NCBI GenBank assembly: GCA_029945375.1
Contig: CM057059.1
Location: 2,294,001-2,358,000 of the forward strand
Direction: 5' to 3'
Source: Agaricus subrufescens
Lineage: Eukaryota; Basidiomycota; Agaricomycetes; Agaricales; Agaricaceae
DNA: 64,000 nucleotides
A program made the position numbers and the translations under genes. Below the pieces are notes generated by a model that saw nothing but the letters and a program-made list of their open reading frames with translations, did not search any database and had not been told where the DNA came from. Of the stretch, positions 43,942-56,665 are shown piece after piece. Positions within the stretch are counted from its first letter, which is position 1; the number at the start of each line of letters is the position of its first letter.

Positions 43942-44854
43942 TCATATCAGCCAACCTATGTACTTTCTGCGATTTTTGCGTTGTATTAGTTGTGGCCATT
44001 GCACAATGAACCTAAAGGTACGAGATAAAGTTAGAGATCACCTCAAGGTTCACGGGAGACTCGCCTGTCTGCGAAATACTGAAGTAGGCGACCAGATACT
44101 GACAGTGAGCGCACACGTGCGAAAGATTCTACATATATAACACGTGGGGAACGCAGCCCCAAGAACTAAGCAAAAAGAGTTAAACGGTGCACGAGTGAAA
44201 TCGGAAGCGATGACCCACTTTATTGAAAACAACAGCAATGGACAGGGTAATACAGGTGCCCGGTCCATTTAAAATAAGCACGTCTGTCAGAATCTCAGTT
44301 TGGGTATGGAACGAAAGAAAAGGCTGGATGGTGAGGTAATAAATGCAAACTAGAAGAGACCAAAATGCAGATTGTGGCGTTGAGAAGATTGATTGATGCA
44401 CTCGGCGGGCTCTTGGTATCATGAGAATCGTGTAGTCCTGTTCTGGTTTGTGTTTCTGAGGCTGTGCGGTGAATTGGAGCACAGAAAAGAAATTCAGATA
44501 TCTTACGAACCCCCAGGGATGAAGCCTTGGCTTGTTCTAGCATGGTTGCCTTCTGCGCGCTCAAATGATCACCGCTGGAGACAATATATCTTCTCGGGGT
44601 GTAGCGCGTAAAATCAAGGGAGGACAAGAGTTGTAACGCTTCGCTTGTATGCCCACCTATTCGGAGGATAAGCCGGGCTCAAGCCATGAGTTCAGGGCAA
44701 AAGAGTAACCTGATCCAAGGAAGACAGCAAGGCTACATGTAGTAGCGGACGATTTTCTAGGGCGTACAGGTGGTCTAGAGGTGAAGGCAACGTGAAACCG
44801 ATAGAAGCCCAACACCAGCACGAGGATAAAGGCTGTCGCTTGTAAGGAGTTCAT
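43942..44854 (-). CDS. ALG14: UDP-GlcNAc transferase subunit Alg14
   Basis: Membrane anchor that recruits Alg13 to the ER face for addition of the second GlcNAc to dolichol-PP-GlcNAc. The start at 44854 gives an N-terminal anchor helix (SLQATAFILVLVLGFYRFHV). An intron inside the glycine loop joins FLGSG to GHTSEALQLL. Then come TPRRYIVSSGDH, a splice from SSLG to PQKHKPEQDY, MIPRARRVHQS, DVLILNGPGTC and VIYVESFARVRSLSVSG. A final short exon after a GC-AG intron (44012-44064) gives FIVQWPQL to YIGWLI, stop 43942-43944. The joined C-terminus aligns without gaps to the conserved SLSxSGKxL...DxFxVQW block. It is divergent from APC8 (217 bp). Confidence 0.93.
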
Positions 44855-45071
44855 GGTAGAAAACAGTGCCGGCCAGGGTACGCGGGATGCTTTAGCGTAT
44901 CATGACACGTGAACATCGCGGCGGATATCCATACTAGACTCCAGACTCTTGTCTGCCATTGGAACTCTCTAGGCGCCCTCACCGTCAGCGCCATTCAGCT
45001 ATCAATTCACGGTGTATGTATCGAGATCGCTGTCGGCCTTTGTCACAGCCCATCAACATATTTCCGAGACA

Positions 45072-47543
45072 ATGGATACTGTGTTCCGTGTAGATGCACA
45101 AACTGCTGCTGAATTACGTGCCGCCGCTCAGGAATGCTCCGAAAGGGGCCTGATATTCGCAACAAAATGGTGCGTTTCTGTGATTTTCGTGATATTGCGC
45201 TGAGAAACTGGTATAGGGCCTCAGAACTTCTGCTTGCCCTCCCCTTCTCGAAACGCGGGGACCTGGTTGGTTCAGTGCCTGTTCTTGATTTTTCAACGTC
45301 AACACCAGCGAAATCGAAATCTCACGAGATTTCTCTCTCGTTTTCTACTGCTCCTTCACCACTTCCTGCACATACCGCGCGACAGAACTCTACTCATTCT
45401 GGTGCTTCTATTGGCGCTCATGCCCCGACGCCGCGTAGGCGAGATAACGACCTGCAAATTGCTGAAAAAGAACTTGAACGGCGAGATGCCGACATGTTGA
45501 ATGCTGCCCGCTCATTCATTGAATCCAAAGAGTTTGCTCGTGCCATTCACGTCCTCAAGGATGCCCAGAGCGGTAAGGCGAATTTCATTAGAGTATACAG
45601 CAAGTTCATGGTGAGACTGTCATCGGGTGTGCAGCATCTAAAATCCGTAATCCAAGTTTTACCTCTAGGCTAATGAAAAGAAAGCCATGCGCGACTGGCA
45701 CAAGCTGGATAGTAAGTTCTTCTTTACCCAGTCTCGCAGTCATCTCAACCCGCCAGACAATCGACTACAACCACCAGTCCCAGTGAACAACATTCTAAGT
45801 GAGCTCCTTGACGAGGTACACGATACCGACGACCCTTGGTTGTTATTCCTGTGTGCCCAATACTACTTTCTCTTATATCCCGATTCTGATTTCTAATAGT
45901 AAAGCGCTTTTTCTCTCGCGCCTTTCACGCCGGGAAGAAGCGATGGAGTGTGCATTACTATCTATAGCCGGGCTACCTTGGAATTGGTCATGTTGGACAC
46001 TTCTGGGAAGTTGCATCGGCGATGGAGAAGAGGTGATCGAGAGTATCCTGCTACTTGGATTTCGCTAACTAGGTTCCAGCTGTCATCCCTTCTTCAATTG
46101 GTACCTTTAAGTCCGACCCACCCATTGGTACACATGTTTCAAATCAAAACTCTTAGCGAGCTTCATCAGCCGACTGAAAATGAGCTAGCTCTATGTGACC
46201 GCCTCCTGAGCCTCGATTTTTTCCCAAATAGCGTATGGCTCATGAGCTTGCGTGCATGCGTGCTTTATCATCTGCATGGTCATTTTTCCGCATACCCGTT
46301 TCTGTCATCGTAACTGAGAAACCTTCTTTAGAATTTGGACAAGCCGAACAACAATTCGAAAAGATTTTGTCCCAAGATCCATACAGAATTGATGACATCG
46401 ATATCTATTCGAATATTCTGTATGTCACTGATAACAAGCTCAAGCTCTCGCGACTTGCACACGAATTCTTGGCGCTGGATAAGGACAGACCTGAGATCTG
46501 CTGCCTTGTAGGTGAGAGAAATTGTAATTGCTTCGATGGAATAAATTAATAAGCGTCACGCATAGGAAATCATTATTCACTCCGCGCCGAACATGAGAAA
46601 GCGGTGAAATATTTTCGGAGAGCAACACAGCTTGACCGAACATATTTGTCGGCATGGACGCTGATGGGGCACGAGTACGTGGAAATGAAGAACTCACATG
46701 CGGCCATCGAGGCCTACCGTCGAGCCGTCGGTAATGACTCATCTTGATTGTGGTGCATTTTTCTCAACGTTGTGACTAGATGTAAATCGCAAAGACTATC
46801 GAGCATGGTATGGGCTAGGTCAAGCTTACGAATTGCTGAGTATGCATCACTATTCGCTCTATTACTACCAACACGCAACGGCGTTGAGGTGCGAAAGTTT
46901 TCCTCAATGCAAAAACAATTTTTTCATTGCTTGGCACAAAGACCCTATGATATCAGATTATGGCAAGCTCAAGGGTCGTGTTACGAAGAGATCGGGCGGT
47001 ACATATTGCTCCCGAGCTTAACTTCCATGAACTGACTGCTTACATGGTCTCCTCTCAGACGAAGAGAAGCCATCGAATGCTACAAGCGGGCACTAATTCC
47101 AGCAGATCCACATGAGATCAACATCAACTTAAAGTTAGCTAATTTGTATTGGTCTCTGGATGAGTTTCCAGAAGCAGTGGCTTACCACCGACGAGTCGTC
47201 GAAGTCTGCCAAGCCGATCGTTAAGTGTTACATATCCTGCGAATCCCGGGTGTCAACTGACAATCCGTTTGTAGTCCGGCCCATCCAGGAGTATGCCAAG
47301 TCTTGTCTGCAAGTAGCGGAATACCACATGGGAACTTCTGATGGAGATCTTTACCTAGCCAAGGAATATCTAGAACGGGTTGCGAGTAGTAACGCAGAGG
47401 ACGTGATGAAGGCAACTGAGTTATTGAAGACGGTGAAATCGGTTCTCCAAGCCAGGGACGAGAACGGCGGTGGGCTGGAAAACCAAATAACACAGCGGCC
47501 AGAAGGAGAAGCTACGAAAGGATCCGAATCAAGGGGGTGCTAA
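45072..47543 (+). CDS. CDC23: Anaphase-promoting complex subunit 8 (Cdc23)
   Basis: TPR scaffold subunit of the APC/C ubiquitin ligase. The N-terminus ([19 protein letters not shown] spliced to [13 protein letters not shown]) and the conserved [19 protein letters not shown] and [16 protein letters not shown] segments fit the family. TPR units follow across many short introns, including [46 protein letters not shown] then [55 protein letters not shown] and [20 protein letters not shown] Ser/Pro-rich insert lies near residues 55-115. The C-terminal ~40 residues are polar. Stop 47541-47543. Some inner exon edges (45700-46320) are uncertain. Confidence 0.92.
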
Positions 47544-47668
47544 GCACGGAATTCTTGGATCGACTTGGCTTTAGAGGTCTTATCTTTTGAGCCAGTCTGT
47601 AATAAGTGCGGTAAAATAAATATACTTGGCATTGGTTTCCATTTTCGGCCGCCGGCCCTGAACATGAT

Positions 47669-49090
47669 ATGCTGTATTCGGCAGTCACGGGTTTGCATTG
47701 GGCAAACCAGCAAGAAATGTCCAAACCGTTTGGTCCCTCTTTCAACGTCCATACCTTCTCTTCTGCCCCATATTCCCCACAGGATCCACTCGGATCTCAT
47801 ACCTCGCAGTTCTCCTGGTCCGTCGCTGCCTCCTCGTCGACCCAGCCGTTATCCTCGGCAATACTTTCCGACAACAATGGCATTCCTTCTCCTACTCCCG
47901 CTGTCTCGCAGACAAGAAGGCCTTTGCGAAACAAGAAACGTACTAAGGAAGAACTAGAAATTACGCGCGAGGTCTTTGAGAAGTGTGTCGCTGTCGTTCT
48001 TCCGTCCTATTCGCTTCCCATCATTCACTACACCCTAGGTTCTCCACACGTCTTGCCCAGGATCACATCGCGGTACTACAGCCAGATGTTGACACGCCCT
48101 TCATCGACCATACCGATGCCGTGCGGCGGCTTTTGCCGTTTCATATTTATCAGCAGCCTTACGAGGATCTCGAGCTACTGAAGCGTCATAAAGGCAAACA
48201 AAAGATCACAAATAACGATGTCAAAGAAGAACTAGAAGGTAGGGATAGATTGCCTTTCTCTGAGCAAGCTGCAAACGCCTTATCTCAATGATGTTTCAGA
48301 GACGCGGTTTGCCTTGGCCTCCCATAAGAGGTACCAGCGTTTATGCAACCGATTCCAGAAGACCAGAATTAGGACAGCTGCTGTAAGGCACACTCGCCTC
48401 ACTATTTTCAAACTTATCATATATATTTGATTACAGCGCTCAGCACCTGCTGATCAAGCGTATGTCTTGGCACAAGCAATTTTAGAGGCGGACCGTGTCG
48501 ACGTATCTTTGCTGAGCAACGAGTTGAAAGTCGCCCGTAGTGAGTTGGAGCGGTTAGAACGTGAAAAACGCACGCCTGTTGCGACAGCTACAAGGGCCCC
48601 ATATGCTACTGCACCCACCATGACGGCCGTTCAAGCACAGTATTATCGGACGTATCCATACGCTTACACACAGGCATATGGAGCCCACATGCCCCCACCG
48701 ACTACCACTACTTTCCATGTCAATCCTCCCACTACTACTGGCCAGAATCGCCCAAATACGGCAATTCCTGTTCAGCTTCCCGTGGCTTCATTGCCGGCCT
48801 TACATGCGCTCGGAATTCACCCCGTCCCTGCAACCTCCATCGTTGAAGGTTCTGATCCAACGCCTCCAGCTGTCTTGCGTGGGTCAACCGCAAATGGGAC
48901 TATGCTCACTTTGGAGATCAATGTATCTCTTCTTCAGTCTGCCCAAATGAGCGGATTGGCGATGGTCTTGAATTCGCTGATGTCACGCACTGGTGCGGTG
49001 GCATCTCCGAATGTGCTCCCGAGAGGGATTAGCGATGCCTCTTCCGCTGGAAGTACCAATGCTTCCTCTGGGCCGTCAAACGGAACTTGA
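47669..49090 (+). CDS. GLTSCR-domain protein (BICRA/BICRAL-like, putative SWI/SNF-associated)
   Basis: Four exons. The conserved GLTSCR domain is assembled across the first intron: TREVFEKFSTRLAQDHIAVL, then QPDVDTPFIDHTDAVRRLLP and FHIYQQP. A charged segment follows (EELEETRFALASHKRYQRLC, NRFQKTR) and a coiled-coil-like stretch near SNELKVARSELERLEREKR. The C-terminal third is Thr/Pro/Tyr/Gly-rich low complexity. In animals this domain marks subunits of the non-canonical BAF (SWI/SNF) remodeller; a similar role in fungi is inferred. The start is 47669 or the Met at 47717 (MSKPFGPSF). It is tandem after APC8. Confidence 0.8.
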
Positions 49091-49302
49091 GTGTATATAA
49101 CCGTAGCCGTAAGCTTGTCGCTGCATCTTATGATGCAATTTCGGAGATTCGGGTCTACACATATACCCGCTCTTCATGATTTACCTACGATAGACCCTAC
49201 GGACGTCTGTAGTGTTAACCCATGCTGCATTGCCTGAATGAATTTTTAGTTGCCGGACTGATGTGGAACATTTGATATGTAGTGTCAAGGTGTACTAAAT
49301 AT

Positions 49303-52300
49303 ATGCACTCGCCTGATTCTACTCTGGCCTCCTCCACCAAGTCTATCCGGGTGCTATACCAGCATTCACACCATCCTTCTAGCGAGATGGCGGTATCCGA
49401 GTCAACCAGTGGAGAAAATAGCCATTTTGCTCCCCCCTCGCCAACAACCTGGCGTCGTGAACGACTGCTGCACATTGGTAGCTCTTCCACGATTCACACC
49501 ATTCCTGCCTGGAGCGTAGACAATCAACCCCAAGGCGACGATTCTCCTAATACACCGCCTCCTATAGATGCGGGCGAGTCAGCCAGATTGAACTCATCGG
49601 CTCAGAAGCAGTCTTATGGTACTTTGCCAACTTCAAGCTTAAACAGGCGTTTGCAGAGTTCTACTGCACGCCGTGGTTTGTCAAACCTTCCGGGCCTCCA
49701 GATTTTACGCACAAAGACAAATACCACCAGCTCCCCGCCCTCACCAACTTTTTCGCTGCTAAGCTCACAACGTCCTATTTCGGCATACGACGCAGCGTTG
49801 AGGGATGACGTAGAAGGCGATGCGGATGTACGTATCAACGGCATCCGTGTTTGGTATTCGTCTTTCACCTCCATCGACTGGCTCCATGACGCAATCAAAG
49901 ACTCAGTCCGCTTTGCTCGACTGAGGAGGCGTCGGTCCATCCGAGCAAAAATCAAACTGCTCCTTGACAGAGGTATCGGGTGGTTGATCGTAACAATTGT
50001 GGGTTTATGCACGGCTGTCGTAGCCTTCTTGATCGTTCGTAGCGAACAATGGCTGTTCGATTTGAAGGGTGGTTACTGCGCTGCAGCATGGTACAAATCA
50101 AAGAGTTTTTGCTGCTTTCAAACAGAGAATACGGTTGATATAAATCTGGGCGGGCTTAGAGAGATCCAAGAGGCATGCCCTTCTTGGAGAACCTGGTCAG
50201 AAGTGTTTTCTCAAGAGGGCAAAGCTCGTGGAGTGGTGGAATACTTATCTTACACTTTCATCGCTGTAAGTTTGTGTCACTCTAGCATTAGACTCGGGAC
50301 TGATATATAATCATAGCTCGTGCTTGCTACCGCTTCATGCCTGCTCACACTGTACCTCACCAACTCGACAACTTTTACCACTCGCAAAGAGTCGGCGGTT
50401 CTCGGGCCCGAGTTTGCGGATCCAAGTCTTCCTGTGGACCCGAACTCCACACCCAAAAGGAAGGTCATGTACTATGTAAGCATCTTGTCCCACAAGCCGG
50501 CAGTTTTTAGTTCACTCCACAAACAAATGTAGGCTGCGGGTAGCGGTATACCCGAAATTAAAACAATACTTTCAGGTACAAATTCTTTCTCGTATCACGA
50601 CTCTGAAATTGATTACTAGGCAAGGTTTTGTCATTCATGGCTATCTTGGTGGCAGAACTCTCTTCACAAAAGCTGTCGGATTGGCTTTTTCCGTATCCTC
50701 TGGTCTTTCCTTGGGTAAGGAGGGACCATTGGTCCATATTGCAAGTTGCATCGGGAACATTGTTAGCCGCCTCAGTAAGAAGTATGAGAGCAATGAAGGT
50801 GAGTATCCTTGTCGTTCATAGCAACACTGGCTTATCCTATTTCAGCGAAACGACGAGAAATTCTAAGTGCTGCAAGTGCCGCAGGAGTCGCCGTTGCTTT
50901 TGGAGCGCCAATTGGTGGTACCCTCTTTAGTCTGGAGGAAGTGTCCTACTTTTTCCCCCCAAAGGTACTAGTTCTCCATCCTTGGTGACATTTCTCTGAC
51001 TTGAGTCCAGGTTATGTGGAGGAGGTTTGTTGCGTGCCATCACCCTTACTTTATGCTAATATTTGACGAAAGCTTTTTCTGTGCCATGATCGCCGCTATC
51101 ACTCTAAAAATGCTTGACCCTTTTGGAACGGGGAAACTAGTTTTGTTCCAAGTGACATACGACAAGGTATGCATGCTGAGAATGGTCGGGAGACAAAACG
51201 CTTGACGTTATTTTACTAGGATTGGCACCTCCTGGAATTATTGCCTTTCATTTTTCTCGGTGTATTTGGAGTAAGGATGGTTCAATGAGTTACGAGCACC
51301 GCCATAACGATGACCGCCAGGGCGTATTCGGTGCATACTTCTCCAAACTCAATCATCGCTGGAGTAAACATGTGCGCAACAAGACATGGCTCATTCGACA
51401 TCCTGTTTTGGAAGTTATGCTGGTATGCTTCCTTCTTTGAATCGATGCCCACCAGGTAACCACCCCTCCAATAGATTACACTGGTAACGACCATATTTTG
51501 TTTCCTCAATCCTTTCACTCGAATGGGCGGCACCGAGCTAATTTTGAACCTATTCTCTGAATGCCGGCCTCATAGGCACGACAATCCTAGTTTGTGTATC
51601 ACTGACCGCAGTTCTTTCGACGAGGCTTGGAGTGTATCGCGTTCTATCTTTGAGGCGATGATCATCAAAGGAGCGCTGACCCTTGTGACCTTTGGTATCA
51701 AACTCCCTGCCGGTATCTTTATCCCTACCTTGGGGGTAGGTGCTTGCGCAGGACGTATACTCGGGATCTGGATTCAGTGGATGCAACATCAACGAGGGCG
51801 ATTTGGAGCTCCATGGTCATGCGGAAAGGATGGTGATTGTGAGCAACTTTGATTTTTCTATTCTTTAGCTGTCGACTAATGGGAGGATAAAGGTATAATT
51901 CCCGGCTTGTACGCTATGGTGGGTGCGGCGGCAGCGCTGTCCGGCGTCACGGTATGTCCCATACTTTCCAATTGAATGGAGTATAACTGTTGGCCCTCTT
52001 CAGCGGACGACCGTCTCTTTGGCAGTTATCATGTTTGAATTGACTGATACACTCACATACGCCGTACCCGTTATGCTTGCCGTTCTTGTCGCAAAAACCT
52101 TGGCGGATGCCCTCGAACCCAAAGGAATCTACGATCTGGTTATAGAATTGAATCAGCTTCCATACCTGGATTACAAGCATGAATACCTATGGGGAAATCT
52201 GCAAATCAGCGACGTGGTGAGCCTTGATCCTTCATCGGCGAAGCATGCTCTTGTGACATGACATCCATGGGTAGACATCTCGGGACCCCGATGTTATCAA

Positions 52301-52953
52301 GTTAGACGAGACAAATACTGTTAGGAGCCTGAGAGATAAGCTTCTTTGTCTGGAAACATCGGGAATGGATGACGGTGGCTTCCCCATACTGAGGAGCGAG
52401 CCAGACGGCGATGGATATCGAATGATCGGTTATATCGGAGCTAGTGAACTCGAACATGCCCTAAGTAAGTGGGAGTTAATTCCTCGGATGGTCGTCGGAT
52501 TGAGGTGTTGTCATCAGACATTGTAGCAGATTTGGACGCGGATAAGGAAACACGATTCAGTCCATCCTATTCGACTGACCTCACATCATCTTCCATCCTG
52601 TCATTATTGGATGGCCAAGGCCGGAATTCCGGTCCCTCTGACCCATTTGACTTTAGCATTTACATGGACCAGGTTTGTCTTATTCGCTCATTTCGACCAG
52701 GACTCTCACCCTGTCAACTGTGTCTCCTAGGCTCCGCTAACCATCTCTTCGAATTCACCTATGGAATTGCTTCACCAATTCTTCGTAAAGCTAGGAGCTC
52801 GCTACGTTATCATCACCGACCTCGACGGGCTCTGTAGGTCGTTTGTTTATACTTCCGCCACTCTACGCTAACACGGGTCTTTCGCCAGACGAAGGTGTGA
52901 TCGACAAAAAAAAATGGCTTGCTTTCCTGAGCGACCTCGAAGAAAAAAGCTGA
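49303..52953 (+). CDS. CLC-family chloride channel/transporter with CBS domains
   Basis: Multi-pass anion transporter. The Ser/Thr/Pro-rich cytosolic N-terminus runs to about residue 200, then the first helix is [20 protein letters not shown]. Selectivity motifs are intact: [19 protein letters not shown] (with the gating Glu typical of exchangers and gated channels), [20 protein letters not shown] and [17 protein letters not shown]. The C-terminal part has CBS-like segments ([19 protein letters not shown] and [20 protein letters not shown]). The end is [16 protein letters not shown], stop 52951-52953. Roughly 12 introns are inferred. Retention of the gating Glu suggests a Gef1/CLC-type intracellular Cl-/H+ exchanger, which is inferred. 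The start could also be the Met at 49387. Confidence 0.92.
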
Positions 52954-54090
52954 CGGAATATTCCAAACGATCGCAAAGCCTCGCTTCTTTGATACCCAAT
53001 TTCCATAACTGCAGCCCACTCCATCCCATATTCCGGAAGTTTTCTTTTGTGACTTTTTATCTCTCCTTCCCTTGCTTTATTTACTTATTGAACCAATACC
53101 CCCTGGAGCCCTCCGACACCAAATGCTTTGGCCCAAAAAGGATATATTAGGCGTCTGTCCGAAAAAAGGAAAAGAAACGGTGGCAGTGTGAAACGCCCCA
53201 CGAGGAAATGCATTGTGGATTCATTGGAAGCGCAGGGCTCCGCTATAATCAGAACATGCGGTCAGGGTGACATGGTTAAAGTATCATCCACAATGATACT
53301 GTTGCTTTTCTCGCTTTTGTTATTCCGAACTTTGTATTGAGAACATTTTCGATAACTGATGTGCAACTTGAGCGACTACAATGTTCACGAGCTACACGTT
53401 TAGTCTACTAGTAGTTCAACGTCTATATGTTCACCCATACTTTCTTTGCATGTATTTCTATGTTCCGTCTTATGGCTGACAGAATACGTCTGGACTCTTA
53501 TGTGAAGTAAATAACTTGCTCTAAATCCGCCGTGACGGAACTTAATGGGATCAAACGGCGTATCGTTGTTCGCTACAACCCTGCTCCACGCTTGTTTTTT
53601 TTTTTCCTATCGTAACGAACTTTCAATTCGCAACGGGTCGTCCTCTTGTGTAAAAGACAAAAACCGGCATTTATGTATACAATGCTCCTCTTGAAATTCA
53701 GGGGCAGGATTGACCGACAGAGGGCAGAACAAACGCTATCCTAACTTCCTTGCACCAAACAGATAGAGGGTTCTAGAGGGAGCCTTTGCTCTGAAATAGT
53801 TTACCTTCTTACCGAATATCGGAAGCATCCGATTGAGATGTAAAGGGGTTGTTTTCCTGGTTTAGCCCTTTTAGGCGTGTCCATTTACTTCTGGGCATGT
53901 TTATGCATGTTCTCACGCCGTCCCCGTTAGCCTGGAAATACCCCAAAGTATCTTAAAATGTCAGATAAATAAAACGCGAGCCTTCCCCGTTTTCAAGACG
54001 CAAATAATTTCATGCAGTTCGGAGTCTCCCGAAAAATGTTCGCACGATGCCGACGCTGCGACAGCTTCAGCCAAAACAACCCAAACCACA
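52954..54090 (+). other. Intergenic region between CLC gene and SmD3
   Basis: 1.1 kb without a supported gene. Short plus-strand open frames (for example 53128-53340) show no family resemblance. A poly-T run lies near 53596-53608. It includes the CLC 3' end and the SmD3 promoter. Confidence 0.5.
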
Positions 54091-54698
54091 ATGGCCACCG
54101 CTGGACTCGGAGTTCCTGTCAAGCTTCTTCATGAATCTTTGGGCCACATTATCACAGTCGAGCTCAAAACAGGTCAATTGTATAGAGGAAAACTAGCTGA
54201 AGGCGCGTACAGATCGATCATTCTGTTTTAACCATTTGAACTCGTAGCTTCTATAGCGGAGGACAACCTCAATATCTCTTTGAAAGATATCACGGTCACC
54301 GGTCGAGATGGACGCGTATCTCAATTAGATCAAGTCTACATCCGCGGTAGCATGGTCCGCTTCTTCATTGTTCCCGATATGTTACAAAATGCCCCAATGT
54401 AAGATCTGACGCCTTCCGTGTACGATTTTCCTCTTACACATCTTATGACCAATAGGTTCAAGCGTGTCGGACCGAACGCGATGAGAGGTAGAGGTATTGG
54501 AACAGCTCGTGGACGCGCCACGATTATGCGAGGTGCGTATTATCTATGATCAAATTCACTTTGCTCAAGCCATAAAATTCTTTTTTCAGCCAATGGTAAG
54601 GTCGCCGTCCTCGTTGATGAAGTATATTACTAATCAAATCTTTTTTAGCCCGCCGTGGACGGGGCGCTGTTCCAGCTCCGAGAGGGATCAGACGATGA
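54091..54698 (+). CDS. SMD3: Small nuclear ribonucleoprotein Sm D3
   Basis: Core Sm-ring protein of spliceosomal snRNPs. Five exons (54091-54202, 54257-54398, 54456-54532, 54590-54595, 54649-54698) total 387 nt, giving 128 residues. The Sm1 motif is [20 protein letters not shown] and [15 protein letters not shown]; the Sm2 motif is [18 protein letters not shown]. The tail is Arg/Gly-rich ([20 protein letters not shown], ending RGIRR). Intron 1 must use a GC donor (GAAG|GCGCGT), because only that restores LAEAEDN. The fourth coding exon is only six bases (CCAATG). Both features are discussed under findings. Confidence 0.93.
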
Positions 54699-56665
54699 AT
54701 ACCTCAAAACCCTCTCCGTCTTCAAAAAGCGCGCGCGCCTCTACAATTTTCCTCTCCCGAAAAAGGTGGTATGTTTGTTATTGTAGAGCTCAAATCAGTC
54801 TATAGTCTATCTGTGCACCTTTTTGTAACGTTTACGGTTTCAGTGAGCAGATAAATTTTGCTGATGTAGTCTTTTGATGTACTATATAATGCCACTGCCG
54901 GTTTGTTACTACCAACAACCGAAAACTGTAAGAATCAAGTAGCGGACAAATTTGGAGGTCTCAATCATTATTTGCCGTTTTACCCTGACCCTTAAAACTT
55001 GCTCTTGCGAGCCGCTTGATGAAATGGGCGTATACAGACTGCCGCTCAGATAGTGAACATGGCGGAAACTCAGCGCAATCTAGATTAGCTCTTAGGCTTG
55101 TACAGCCTCAATGTTCATGTGACTTATACCCTTCTATCCCCATAAACCTTAATGCATGGCGAGCTAGCTATACATAATTCTTGTATAAGGAGTGACTCAC
55201 TTCTTTGAAGATAACCGTCCTTGATACTTCTAGGTGAAACCCAAATTAAATTTGTCCGCAAAAAAAGCCAAGGAGTTTAGGCTGTCCGCTTAGATCGAGT
55301 GGATTGGTTTGAGCGAATTCTTGTGTGAATGATTCAGGACCAACAAAGAATTCAAAAAGTAATCCTTGGCATAGTACTGCAGTAACGGCGCCCATCTTTT
55401 TATCAGTTCTAGGTGTTCTTGTTAGTCTAAGACAGCTTATTATGATCGTCGCCATGCTAGGCTTACAACAATCGTTGTAAAGCCAATTAGTCGAACAAAG
55501 AAAAATCTTGTTGTAATACCGCTTGTCGGGCAGAAGCGATAGAATATGGCAACCACACTCCACCTCAGGCCATCTGTTACTTGTCCCTTAAACGGTCCGA
55601 TTACCCGCACCATAGACAAGGATTGTCGTGCCAAAGTCTGTGAGGGTCAGTCAGGGACTATCTCGGAAGCAAGATTTACGGGTGGAGCATTGACATTTCA
55701 TGTTGATACTCAGTGACACGCCAAGTGCAATGCATTACATACGACAACATGGCGTATGATCCAAGACTCGAAGAACCGGAGAAAGGACTTGGCTCAATTA
55801 CGACTAGCACGGCTCGAGGGAAATACTTGGCATCGTCGAATCGCCGTTCATTCGTGCAAAACCAAAACTTTGGATGTCTATAAATAGGCTGTGAAAAGGT
55901 TGACTGACTTTCCACGCGTGAAGACTCATAATCACTACTAGTATTGCCAAGAAAACTTGTCAGAAGCAGGGGACCAGAACCAGCTGGAGGCCGGTGGGAT
56001 TCGGAATAATGCATAAGTCCGAATTTCGATCATGACAATCACTAGGCAAAACCTTTTATCATGGAGGTGTTATGGGCCCTTCCTGCCACAAAGAGGCGCG
56101 AGTAAGAGGAGTAAATCAAGTTCTTTACAACCGTACCTTTGGTAGCGATCGGAGATTCCCCAGGGAGATGTGGCTTGAGGGTGGATACAGTCCAGGTCCC
56201 TTTAAAGCAAGACATGCCAGAGAGCAACAGCAAGCGATTGGAGAACATGCAGGGTAACATGTTTGTGAAACTGGCATGGGACCGGGGCCGGGCCCGTGCA
56301 GCTTCTAGCTTCTGACCGAGCGTCTCCAAGACACAGATCAATCTTCATGTGTATTTGGCGGTGGACGATAACAAATTTAATAGCGTTCGATTGCGAGCTG
56401 ATCAAATCGGCCACAGTCATCACCCCGTACCCAGGGCAAGAACGGAATATATGATAAGTACCGCCGCAATGGGATTCTGTGGAAAGATACGAGGCTTCGG
56501 AGAAAAATCCACTGCCTGAACGATGGAATTATTTAATTTAACAAGCTGACAGTATCGGCGTTATGAGATTAGACAGCCACAATGAGATTTCTATGACAAA
56601 CATCGTGCATCAAAGATGGGTACAAAGCCAAAGACAGAAAAAAATACCTCAATTGTACAGCTTGG
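54699..56665 (-). other. Unassigned 2 kb region between SmD3 and SDHAF4
   Basis: The minus strand carries several overlapping open stretches: 55246-55563, 55440-55634 (with a membrane-like segment IGFTTIVVSLAW), 55676-56014, 56042-56341 and 56202-56423. A spliced minus-strand gene is possible, but no splice chain I tried keeps a frame and no family was recognised. It may hold a lineage-specific or decayed gene. Confidence 0.35.
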
